This document shows, one piece after another, positions 1-5,246 of a stretch of DNA of 5,246 nt. This DNA is from Rickettsiaceae bacterium (GTDB lineage Bacteria > Pseudomonadota > Alphaproteobacteria > Rickettsiales > Rickettsiaceae): assembly GCA_021741285.1 (NCBI GenBank), contig JAIOYD010000129.1:1-5246 (forward strand), in the 5' to 3' direction. Positions within the stretch are counted from its first letter, which is position 1, and every line of letters starts with the position of its first letter. A program made the position numbers and the translations under genes. The notes beneath the pieces were generated by a model. That model searched no databases. It had not been told where the DNA came from and saw only the letters and a list, made by a program, of their open reading frames with translations.

Positions 1-862
1 TAAGACCTAATGTATTGCATCGGGCAGCTAGTTCATCTCTTCTTTCTGGGTGTCTAAGAACTATAATAGGAAAATAGTCGATTTTAGTTTGTTTGAACTT
101 AGTAATCACTTGCAATGTGACATCTTCATCTTCTTTGTGCGTACTTGCAGCAACAAAGATTTTTTTATTACCAAATAGATTTTTAAAGGATAAAAATGTT
201 TGCTGATCAACTTTTAATTCCTTATTGGCAAATTTCAAATTGCCGAAATTTATTGGATCACTACAGCCTAATTGTTGATATTTGTATAAATCTGTTTTGC
301 TTTGTACTATCACTTTCTTAAAATTATCGATTATTAATTTAAAAAGCCATTGGTGACTTTTCCATCTTTTATAAGACTTATCAGATAGCCTTGCGTTAAC
401 AAGAATCATATTACATTTACTAGCTGACTGGGTAATTAAACAAGGCCACAGCTCAGATTCGATAAAAATTCCAAGATCTGGTTTCCAGTGATTAAGAAAT
501 TTTCTAACCACAAAAAAATTATCTATTGGAGTAAATTGATGCGAGGCGTTTGAGGGAAGAGATTTCTCTAGAATCTGCGCAGAGGATAAAGTTCCTGTAG
601 TTACTAGGAAATTATATTTAGGATACAAAGCAGACAAAGCTCTAATCAGAGTGATTGCAACCATAGACTCGCCGACGCTAGCCGCATGTATCCATAATAA
701 TTTGCCCTCTAATCTGTGTTTACCTGCAAATCCAAGCCTTTGTTTAAATGAGATCCAGTTGTCTTTTGCTTTTATTATTCTTACAAAAAGCAACAATATA
801 TATAAGGGTAAAAGCAGTAGATTGATTGCATTATAAAATACTATGGTAAAATGTTTGTTCAC
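1..862 (-). CDS. waaA: 3-deoxy-D-manno-octulosonic acid (Kdo) transferase WaaA/KdtA, 3' end outside window
   Basis: The reading frame stays open from GTG at 862-860 to the left edge, giving 287 residues with no stop; the family usually has about 420-460, so roughly a third is missing. WaaA is an inner-membrane GT-B glycosyltransferase that moves Kdo from CMP-Kdo to lipid IVA. Visible landmarks: a hydrophobic N-terminal anchor (about residues 13-30), QRLG at 41-44, WIHAASVGE at 57-65 whose Glu65 matches the family's catalytic base, TTGTLSSA at 88-95, PDLGIFIESELWP at 128-140, NARLSDKS at 156-163, GNLKF at 207-211, ASTHKEDE at 239-246 and RHPERR at 270-275, which begins the CMP-Kdo-binding C-terminal half. 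The GTG start overlaps the TGA stop of the upstream acyltransferase gene by 4 nt (GTGA). That suggests translational coupling and fixes the start; an AAGG about 13 nt upstream is a poor Shine-Dalgarno site. Whether the enzyme adds one or two Kdo residues cannot be seen here. Confidence 0.95.
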   Translation of the reverse strand, partial: MNKHFTIVFYNAINLLLLPLYILLLFVRIIKAKDNWISFKQRLGFAGKHRLEGKLLWIHAASVGESMVAITLIRALSALYPKYNFLVTTGTLSSAQILEKSLPSNASHQFTPIDNFFVVRKFLNHWKPDLGIFIESELWPCLITQSASKCNMILVNARLSDKSYKRWKSHQWLFKLIIDNFKKVIVQSKTDLYKYQQLGCSDPINFGNLKFANKELKVDQQTFLSFKNLFGNKKIFVAASTHKEDEDVTLQVITKFKQTKIDYFPIIVLRHPERRDELAARCNTLGL

Positions 863-1524
863 AATAATGTCTCAGCCTTATAAGATAAATTTAATAGTTC
901 ATTTTCTAATAAACTATCATCATTCGCTACATTTCCAGACAATTTAATCGAAGTTCCAATTGTCACAATAATTTTTCCAAAAGGTTTAGGCAATATCATT
1001 TTATCCCAACTATTTAACATAAAATATTTTGTTGCCATACATGAAATAGGAATTAAAGGTTTGCTATATTTATAAGCTATTTTGGTAATAGTACTATTTA
1101 TTTTATGTACAGGGCCTCTTGGTCCATCAGGGGTGATTACTATTTTATTACCTAATTCAAGGGAATTGATAATCGATCGAACTGCGCTGGTGGGATTTCT
1201 ATTGGTAGATCCTTCTATAACTCCATAATTCATTGCTCTAATAACATCTGTGATTATTTTTCCATCAGTATGCAAAGAAGCAAGAGCAAAAACGTTATCG
1301 TATTTTTTAAAAATATGCATGCCAAATGCTAAACGGTTGTGCCACAAAGCAAGAAGTACGCCGTCTAGAGTGTTGAATTTTTTTTTAAGAGTGGGGTCTG
1401 TCCATATAAACTCCCATTTAGAAGTTAAATAGACAAATTTCAGGTAAATATAAATTGTCCAAACAATAAACCAATGAATAAATCTACTATGTTTTAGAAA
1501 ATATTTGAGGTATTTTTTTAACAT
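859..1524 (-). CDS. lpxJ: DUF374 lysophospholipid-acyltransferase-like protein, probable late lipid A acyltransferase LpxJ
   Basis: This 221-residue protein belongs to the DUF374 (COG2121) acyltransferase family. From memory, members in Helicobacter, Campylobacter and Rickettsia have been described as LpxJ, which adds secondary acyl chains to Kdo-lipid A at the inner membrane. Seen here: a basic N-terminus, a hydrophobic anchor at about residues 15-35, ALWHNRL around 59-65 with His62, SLHTDGKII at 83-91, EGSTNRNPTSAVRSI at 104-118 and the family signature TPDGPRGP at 131-138. The canonical HX4D acyltransferase box is not intact (Phe, not Asp, at the fifth position after His62), as I expect for DUF374. 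I chose ATG at 1524 because it begins 14 nt after the aatA stop and opens with the usual MLKKYLK... sequence. The frame also opens upstream at TTG 1584, but that would overlap aatA by 46 nt and add a 20-residue tail without family resemblance. The 4-nt overlap with waaA supports a joint role in Kdo-lipid A assembly. A general lysophospholipid acyltransferase remains possible. Confidence 0.88.
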   Translation of the reverse strand: MLKKYLKYFLKHSRFIHWFIVWTIYIYLKFVYLTSKWEFIWTDPTLKKKFNTLDGVLLALWHNRLAFGMHIFKKYDNVFALASLHTDGKIITDVIRAMNYGVIEGSTNRNPTSAVRSIINSLELGNKIVITPDGPRGPVHKINSTITKIAYKYSKPLIPISCMATKYFMLNSWDKMILPKPFGKIIVTIGTSIKLSGNVANDDSLLENELLNLSYKAETLL

Positions 1525-1538
1525 TAATTTCAAAAAGT

Positions 1539-2747
1539 CTAAGTTGTTTTGAGCTGAGAGATTGCGTGAGCCATTCTGTTGCAAGCTTCTGTCAAGACCT
1601 CAGCGGAGGTGGCATAAGATATTCTAAAATACCCTTCTAGCCCGAATGCTATACCCGGGACAACTGCAACATTAGCTGCTTCAAGTAGGTAAGTGGCAAG
1701 ATCAGAACTTGAGTTAATTTTGTCTCCCTTAGGGGTAACTTTACCAAATAAACCTGAGCACTTAGGAAAAAGATAAAAAGCTCCCTCAGACTTATAACAG
1801 GCCAATCCCTCAATTTCCCACAGCATAGATAACACAAGATCTCGTTTTTTCTGGAAATTTTCGGTATTAGTTTTTATATAATGTTGTGGCCCTGAAATAG
1901 CTTCAAGGGCAGCTATCTGACTTATTGATGATGGATTTGATGTGCTTTGCGATTGGATAACATCCATAGCTTTAATTATGGCCTTATTACCAGCGCCATA
2001 ACCTATTCTCCAACCAGTCATCGAGTATGTTTTAGATACCCCATTTACAATAAATATTCTCTCTTTTAAATCGGGGGCAATGGTAGCAAGGGTAGTAAAT
2101 TTAAAGTCATCAAACGTGATATGCTCATAAATATCATCACTCATTACATGTAGATGTGGATATTTTCTAACTAACTCTGCAATTTTTGTTAGATCTTGCT
2201 TGGTGTAGGCGGCTCCGCTAGGATTACTCGGAGAGTTCAATATTAACCATTTGGATTTTTTTGTTATGGCTTTTTCGATCTCTTCCGTAGGTGCTTTAAA
2301 TCCATTTCTCATATCAGAAGATACGAAAACAGGAGTTCCTCCAGCCAGTAGCACCATATCAGGATACGACACCCAATACGGGGCTGGGATAATTACCTCG
2401 TCACCTTCGTCAATGGTAGCCATAAATAAATTGTAAATTACCTGTTTGCCACCTGTGCTGACAATTACTTCGTCAATTTTATAATCTAATTCATTTTCGC
2501 GTTTAAATTTTTCGCAAACAGTTTTTCTGAGCTCTGGGGTTCCAGAAACCGCGGTGTATTTTGTGGCTCCGTTTTTTATACCTTCAATAGCTGCTAGTTT
2601 TATATTGTCTGGAGTGTCAAAATCTGGTTCTCCTGCAGCAAGTGATATAATATTTATACCTTGCAACGTCAGCTCTTTTGCCTTTGCAGCAATGGCTAAA
2701 GTTGGAGAGGGTTTTACAGTCTGGAGTCTTTTTGCTATTAGCGACAT
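1539..2747 (-). CDS. aatA: aspartate aminotransferase (class I/II PLP-dependent, 1-beta subgroup)
   Basis: This complete 402-residue protein has the usual length for the bacterial 1-beta aspartate aminotransferases, cytosolic enzymes that interconvert aspartate/2-oxoglutarate and oxaloacetate/glutamate. Several members also transaminate prephenate. Motifs: AAGEPDFDTP at 37-46, the cofactor-phosphate loop STGGKQ at 97-102, PAPYWVSYPD at 121-130, NSPSNPSGAAY at 171-181 with Asn175 near the PLP hydroxyl, SDDIYE at 203-208 with Asp204 facing the pyridine nitrogen, VSKTYSMTGWRIGYG at 237-251 with Lys239 as the Schiff-base lysine, and FRISYAT at 374-380 with Arg375 for the substrate alpha-carboxylate. 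All key residues are present, so it should be active. ATG at 2747 gives the family N-terminus (MSLIAKRL...KPSPT); I see no clear Shine-Dalgarno site. It is the first gene of the minus-strand cluster, downstream of the TTGATT/TATAAT promoter, and its metabolic role has no obvious tie to the two lipid A genes behind it. It strongly resembles Rickettsia AatA as I recall it. Confidence 0.95.
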   Translation of the reverse strand: MSLIAKRLQTVKPSPTLAIAAKAKELTLQGINIISLAAGEPDFDTPDNIKLAAIEGIKNGATKYTAVSGTPELRKTVCEKFKRENELDYKIDEVIVSTGGKQVIYNLFMATIDEGDEVIIPAPYWVSYPDMVLLAGGTPVFVSSDMRNGFKAPTEEIEKAITKKSKWLILNSPSNPSGAAYTKQDLTKIAELVRKYPHLHVMSDDIYEHITFDDFKFTTLATIAPDLKERIFIVNGVSKTYSMTGWRIGYGAGNKAIIKAMDVIQSQSTSNPSSISQIAALEAISGPQHYIKTNTENFQKKRDLVLSMLWEIEGLACYKSEGAFYLFPKCSGLFGKVTPKGDKINSSSDLATYLLEAANVAVVPGIAFGLEGYFRISYATSAEVLTEACNRMAHAISQLKTT

Positions 2748-2761
2748 AATTTCGTGTCTTG

Positions 2762-2767
2762 TATAAT
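2762..2767 (+). promoter_or_regulatory. possible -10 box for the methyltransferase-mlaA-mlaC cluster
   Basis: A perfect TATAAT lies 29 nt before the methyltransferase ATG, so a transcript would begin near 2774 and include the AGGA ribosome binding site. The best -35 at 17-nt spacing (TAGCGA, 2739-2744, within the aatA start) matches only three of six consensus positions, and there is no TGN extension. If real, it is a weak or activator-dependent promoter. Confidence 0.35.
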
Positions 2768-2784
2768 CATAATATGTTTGAACT

Positions 2785-2788
2785 AGGA
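2785..2788 (+). promoter_or_regulatory. ribosome binding site supporting the methyltransferase start at 2797
   Basis: AGGA ends 8 nt before ATG 2797, a normal Shine-Dalgarno spacing. The in-frame ATG at 2839 has only AAGA upstream. This favours 2797 although the aatA promoter overlaps the region between the two starts. Confidence 0.5.
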
Positions 2789-2791
2789 TAG

Positions 2792-2820
2792 ATTATATGA
2801 GAATATTCTTTCTAAATCAA
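2792..2820 (-). promoter_or_regulatory. predicted sigma-70-type promoter for aatA-lpxJ-waaA
   Basis: On the minus strand a -35-like TTGATT (2820-2815) stands exactly 17 nt from a perfect TATAAT (2797-2792). Transcription would start near 2785, leaving a leader of about 38 nt before the aatA ATG at 2747. The -10 box overlaps the start codon of the divergent methyltransferase gene and the -35 lies inside that gene as annotated. This is a motif match only; AT-rich DNA produces such matches by chance, but consensus spacing upstream of the only leftward cluster makes it credible. Confidence 0.55.
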
Positions 2821-3846
2821 ATCAACATATTAAGATTTATGGGTAATAGTATATTTTCAAGGATAAAAAATACCACAAAATCTTTGGTGTCTATTATTTT
2901 TGAACTACCAACATTTATCAAAAATCAAATTCAGAAAGTAAAAAATGAATTTGTTACTTTAAGAGAAAAGCTTAGAAACGTTGCAGATAGCAATATGAAA
3001 CTAGGTATTTATCACCTTAGAAGTGGTAATTATAGAGATGCTATTTTTAGATTTAAGTTGGTTGAGAAATATCTGGATCCCAATAATAAACTTGCTTACT
3101 ATTGGTTGGGATGGGTATATTTTTTAAAACAGGACTATAAAAATTCAATAATTAATCTGCTCAAAGCAGGAAACGAAGATGATGTTAACTTATTGCAGTT
3201 TGTAAAATCAATTGATAATGTCCAATATGTACCAACCCCAATTCATGCGTTATATCGTGATATTAGAGCTAGTAACTTTATTGATAAGGTCCAAAGCGAT
3301 ACATATGATATCCCAAAGACCATTGTTCTTGAGTTAAATGAGGCTATAACTTCGTTACCTGAAGAATATAATATTTTAGAGCTTGGAAGCAATGTTGGGC
3401 TGTTGGGTTATGAAATTAGCAAAAGAATGCAAGAAGCGTTCTATTTAACGGCAACAGAAGTCTCTGCGGAAATGATCGCTCTTCAAACGACCTTTTATCC
3501 TGATCAAGAGGTGTATGATAAAGTACTGCAGATTTCAGTTGACGAATATCTTCTAAAAACCAAACAAAAATATGATGTAATTTGTAGTTTGGATGGGTTC
3601 GCATTTACCTCAGACTTCAAAACAATTTTTCAGAATGTATTTTCCGTGCTGAACGCCGGCGGTTATTTTGCTTTTGCAGTACGTAGTAGTCAAAATAATA
3701 ATTTTTCTAAAAAGTTACTAGAGTTTAGTTACAATAATACACAATTGTTGAATGCTCTCAAAGAGTCTAGGTTTGAAGTTATATCTTCAAAAGAATTTAA
3801 TCTGGAAATAAAAAACAATTACTCTATATTTGTCTGCAAGAAATAA
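2797..3846 (+). CDS. TPR-containing SAM-dependent methyltransferase, substrate unknown
   Basis: This 349-residue protein has three parts. Residues 1-65 are amphipathic and basic (SRIKNTTKSL, KNQIQKVKNEF) and unassigned. Residues 67-125 form about two tetratricopeptide-like helical pairs (LRSGNYRDAIFRFKLVEKYLDPNN, then LAYYWLGWVYFLKQDYKNSIINLLKAG), a likely protein-binding surface. Residues 190-349 form a Rossmann methyltransferase: motif I ILELGSNVGLLG at 193-204 for SAM binding, an acidic end of strand 2 at ATEVSAEM (Glu221), YDVICSLDGF at 259-268 and LNAGGYFAFAVR at 285-296. The architecture resembles the COG4976-type TPR methyltransferases, whose substrates are mostly unknown. There is no signal peptide, so it should be cytosolic. 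ATG 2797 has AGGA at good spacing; ATG 2839 (residue 15) is an alternative that would remove a 14-residue hydrophobic stretch overlapping the divergent promoter. The stop is 15 nt before mlaA, so the two are probably cotranscribed. Methylation of a lipid, quinone or protein would all be guesses. Confidence 0.8.
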   Translation: MRIFFLNQINILRFMGNSIFSRIKNTTKSLVSIIFELPTFIKNQIQKVKNEFVTLREKLRNVADSNMKLGIYHLRSGNYRDAIFRFKLVEKYLDPNNKLAYYWLGWVYFLKQDYKNSIINLLKAGNEDDVNLLQFVKSIDNVQYVPTPIHALYRDIRASNFIDKVQSDTYDIPKTIVLELNEAITSLPEEYNILELGSNVGLLGYEISKRMQEAFYLTATEVSAEMIALQTTFYPDQEVYDKVLQISVDEYLLKTKQKYDVICSLDGFAFTSDFKTIFQNVFSVLNAGGYFAFAVRSSQNNNFSKKLLEFSYNNTQLLNALKESRFEVISSKEFNLEIKNNYSIFVCKK

Positions 3847-3852
3847 TTTTAA

Positions 3853-3864
3853 GAGGGGAATGTG
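3853..3864 (+). promoter_or_regulatory. strong but closely spaced Shine-Dalgarno and GTG start of mlaA
   Basis: GAGGGG (3853-3858) is the strongest ribosome binding site in the window, but it ends only 3 nt before GTG 3862. An out-of-frame ATG at 3860-3862 overlaps the GTG and reads ATG TGG TAG, so it cannot make MlaA. An in-frame stop at 3850-3852 rules out a longer product. The only other nearby in-frame start is TTG 3874, at 15-nt spacing. Confidence 0.6.
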
Positions 3865-4623
3865 GTAGTAAGGTTGGTCTCTAGAGCGCAGATAATTATT
3901 ACTATTTGCTTGTTAAGTAATAACGCGCTTGCTTCTAAGGAAGAGGAAAAATACGATTACAACTATGCGAGTTTGAGTAATAGATGCCAAATATATGATC
4001 CATATGAATCTTTTAATAGAAAAGTTTTTACTTTCAATGCTATTTTAGATACATTTATATTAAGGCCCATTACAAAAGGTTATGGTAAGTTTACAAACGA
4101 CTATACAAAAAATAGAGTTGATAGTTTTTTGAGCAATATTCGTGAGCCTCTATCTACAGTGAACTATGGGATACAAGGTAATGCGAATGGAGCTGGAAAA
4201 ACTTTTTGGAGGTTCGTAATCAATTCTACGTTTGGAATAGGTGGGCTTTTTGACGTTGCTAGTAAATTTGATCTTAAAGCCGAACCGCAGACCTTTGGTA
4301 ACACTTTGGCTAATTATGGTGTAGGCCAAGGGCCATACATTATATTGCCGTTTTATGGTGGGACGAGTGCTAGAGATTTAATGGATCCATTGGTACTTAA
4401 TAACTACCTCAATCCAGCTAAGTATCCAATGCATAGGAGCTTTAAGAACGTATTGCTAGTCACTGGTCTCATTCATAATAGGGATAAGATCATGCCGTTT
4501 ACTGACTATGTAAGTAAAAATTCCCCTGATGCATATATTGCTATCAGGGACGCCACACTCAGTGAGAGAGAGTCTAAAATGGTTTATCCAGAAGGGTTCA
4601 AGTGCCCTAAGGTTAACAAGTAA
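3862..4623 (+). CDS. mlaA: MlaA (VacJ) outer-membrane phospholipid-removal protein
   Basis: MlaA sits in the outer membrane and takes mislocalised phospholipids from the outer leaflet, passing them to MlaC for return to the inner membrane. This 253-residue protein aligns by eye with E. coli MlaA along its whole core: YDPYESFNRKVFTFN at 45-59, LRPITKGYGKF at 67-77, REPLSTVNYGIQGN at 94-107, RFVINSTFGIGGLFDVA at 117-133, EPQTFGNTLANYGVGQGPYIILPFYG at 141-166 and SPDAYIAIRDA near 221-231. The N-terminus is a signal peptide: Arg4 and Arg8, hydrophobic 9-18, then NALA-S, a good signal peptidase I site after Ala24. E. coli MlaA is a lipoprotein, but here there is no lipobox: Cys16 lies inside the hydrophobic core after Ile, and the next Cys is at 42. 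Two cysteines remain in the mature chain (42 and 248). GTG 3862 is chosen because it alone gives the full signal peptide with Shine-Dalgarno support. It lies between the methyltransferase gene and mlaC, in a probable operon. Confidence 0.95.
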   Translation: MVVRLVSRAQIIITICLLSNNALASKEEEKYDYNYASLSNRCQIYDPYESFNRKVFTFNAILDTFILRPITKGYGKFTNDYTKNRVDSFLSNIREPLSTVNYGIQGNANGAGKTFWRFVINSTFGIGGLFDVASKFDLKAEPQTFGNTLANYGVGQGPYIILPFYGGTSARDLMDPLVLNNYLNPAKYPMHRSFKNVLLVTGLIHNRDKIMPFTDYVSKNSPDAYIAIRDATLSERESKMVYPEGFKCPKVNK

Positions 4624-4635
4624 ATAATATTTATG

Positions 4636-4642
4636 AAGAGAG
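4636..4642 (+). promoter_or_regulatory. ribosome binding site deciding the mlaC start
   Basis: AAGAGAG ends 8 nt before ATG 4651, while the in-frame ATG at 4633 has only A/T-rich sequence ahead of it. This makes 4651 the more likely start; starting at 4633 would add six residues (MKRAYI) to the signal peptide. Confidence 0.55.
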
Positions 4643-4650
4643 CATACATT

Positions 4651-5246
4651 ATGAAAATTATATCAGTGGTTTTATTGATAATAAGTTTTGCTAGCCAAAC
4701 TGCTTACGGAGCATCTGAAGAAGATACTAAAAAACTAAGGGCGTATGTTGAGGCTCTTATACAAGAGGGCTCTGATCTAGTTAATGATAAAAGCTTATCT
4801 GAGAAAGATAAAAAAGTAAAATCTGGTGCTATGATAAAGGCCCATTTGCATTTAGATTGGATGGCGAAATATACACTGGGCCGTCATAGAAGAGCGATAT
4901 CGGAAGCACAGCTTAAAGAGTTTGTTAAGGTCTATTCCTTGTTTGTTGTAAAGGCTTATGCTGATCTTACGACAAACTATAAGGGAGAGAAGGCGGTACT
5001 TACAAATATTAAACAGATAGATGACGATTTGTTTATTGTGAATAGTGAGCTTGTTAGACCAGGTTCGCAATCCTCTGTTAAAGTAGATTATTTAGTGCAT
5101 AAAATTGAGGGTAACAAGAAAGATCCTTATTTAATCGGGGATATTATAACTGAAGGAATAAGTATATTGAATTCTCAACAATCAGAGTTTAATAGCGTTA
5201 TTTCCTCGCATGGAATTGACTGGTTAACTGCAGATTTAAAGAAACG
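4651..5246 (+). CDS. mlaC: MlaC (Ttg2D) periplasmic phospholipid-binding protein, C-terminus outside window
   Basis: MlaC is the soluble periplasmic carrier that shuttles phospholipid between MlaA at the outer membrane and the MlaFEDB transporter at the inner membrane. The frame runs off the right edge after 198 residues; comparison with E. coli MlaC (about 211 residues) suggests only a short tail is missing. Seen here: a signal peptide at 1-20 (MKIISVVLLIISFASQTAYG, cleavage likely before Ala21), a helical region with LDWMAKYTLGRHRRAISEAQLKEF matching the family's YAGALVLGQYY...ATPAQREAYF segment, YADLTTNYKGEKA, and the most conserved part, LIGDIITEGISILNSQQSEF at about 161-180, followed by GIDWLTADLKK at 188-198. 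It starts 27 nt after the mlaA stop. The genes for MlaD, MlaE and MlaF are not in the window. From memory, they lie elsewhere in Rickettsia genomes; this window cannot show that. Confidence 0.93.
   Translation, partial: MKIISVVLLIISFASQTAYGASEEDTKKLRAYVEALIQEGSDLVNDKSLSEKDKKVKSGAMIKAHLHLDWMAKYTLGRHRRAISEAQLKEFVKVYSLFVVKAYADLTTNYKGEKAVLTNIKQIDDDLFIVNSELVRPGSQSSVKVDYLVHKIEGNKKDPYLIGDIITEGISILNSQQSEFNSVISSHGIDWLTADLKK

Larger units (their letters stand above)
2762..2797. repeat. 7-bp perfect inverted repeat in the divergent intergenic region
   Basis: TATAATC at 2762-2768 is the exact reverse complement of GATTATA at 2791-2797, with 22 nt between the arms. The arms contain the two facing -10 boxes, so the symmetry is largely explained by paired promoters. 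A dyad operator for a shared regulator is an alternative, but the symmetry does not extend inward or outward. Confidence 0.5.

Noticed and set aside
651..836. Plus-strand open frame of 61 codons
   Set aside because: It lies wholly inside waaA on the other strand and resembles no known protein; waaA motifs cover the same bases.
1250..1432. Plus-strand open frame of 60 codons
   Set aside because: It is antisense to lpxJ, whose conserved motifs explain the sequence.
1525..1584. N-terminal extension of the acyltransferase to TTG 1584
   Set aside because: It overlaps aatA by 46 nt, uses a rare start without a ribosome binding site, and adds 20 residues unlike the family. ATG 1524 fits the spacing and the usual N-terminus.
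1649..1837. Second minus-strand frame inside aatA
   Set aside because: It is a shifted frame of aatA; the aatA frame is intact across the region, so this is not a frameshift remnant.
2251..2766. Two plus-strand open frames antisense to aatA (2251-2436 and 2554-2766)
   Set aside because: They are shadows of the well-conserved aatA frame with no ribosome binding site of note.
2762..2797. RNA hairpin or intrinsic terminator formed by TATAATC/GATTATA
   Set aside because: The 7-bp stem is nearly all A-T with a 22-nt loop and no following T tract, and it sits at a divergent start region where a terminator is not expected.
3416..3604. Minus-strand open frame inside the methyltransferase gene
   Set aside because: The plus-strand methyltransferase frame carries the SAM-binding motifs here; the minus frame has no recognisable content.
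4852..5070. Minus-strand open frame of 72 codons inside mlaC
   Set aside because: The plus-strand frame matches MlaC throughout, so the antisense frame is incidental.
1..5246. Rickettsial palindromic elements, insertion sequences, CRISPR repeats, tRNA or rRNA genes
   Set aside because: Reading both strands I saw no direct repeat arrays, transposase motifs or structured RNA genes; nearly all of the window is accounted for by intact coding frames.

Overview
This low-GC window looks like a chromosomal segment of a member of the Rickettsiales, most likely Rickettsiaceae or a close relative. That placement rests on protein resemblance recalled from memory (above all the aspartate aminotransferase), on the DUF374/LpxJ-type lipid A acyltransferase, and on AT-rich codon use with weak ribosome binding sites. 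It was not tested by a database search. The genes are housekeeping envelope genes. I see no mobile element, CRISPR array, tRNA or rRNA.

The left half (1-2747) is a minus-strand cluster, read right to left: aatA (PLP-dependent aspartate/prephenate-type aminotransferase), lpxJ (late lipid A acyltransferase, DUF374 family) and waaA (Kdo transferase, running off the left edge). The gap between aatA and lpxJ is 14 nt, and lpxJ and waaA share a 4-nt GTGA stop/start overlap. WaaA puts Kdo on lipid IVA and LpxJ-type enzymes then add secondary acyl chains, so the last two genes act on the same lipid.

The right half (2797-5246) is a plus-strand cluster: a TPR-containing SAM-dependent methyltransferase of unknown substrate, mlaA (outer-membrane phospholipid-removal protein) and mlaC (periplasmic lipid chaperone, cut by the right edge just before its C-terminus). 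Gaps are 15 and 27 nt. MlaA and MlaC are partners in retrograde phospholipid transport, so both halves serve outer-membrane lipid composition.

The two clusters diverge from a gap of only 49 nt. It holds two perfect TATAAT boxes facing each other, which form a 7-bp inverted repeat. The minus-strand promoter (TTGATT-17-TATAAT) lies over the annotated start of the methyltransferase gene, so the two units may be coordinated or may interfere. Other points of interest are an MlaA without a lipobox and the non-ATG starts of waaA and mlaA. I found no wholly new system; the most open question is the role of the methyltransferase beside mlaA-mlaC.
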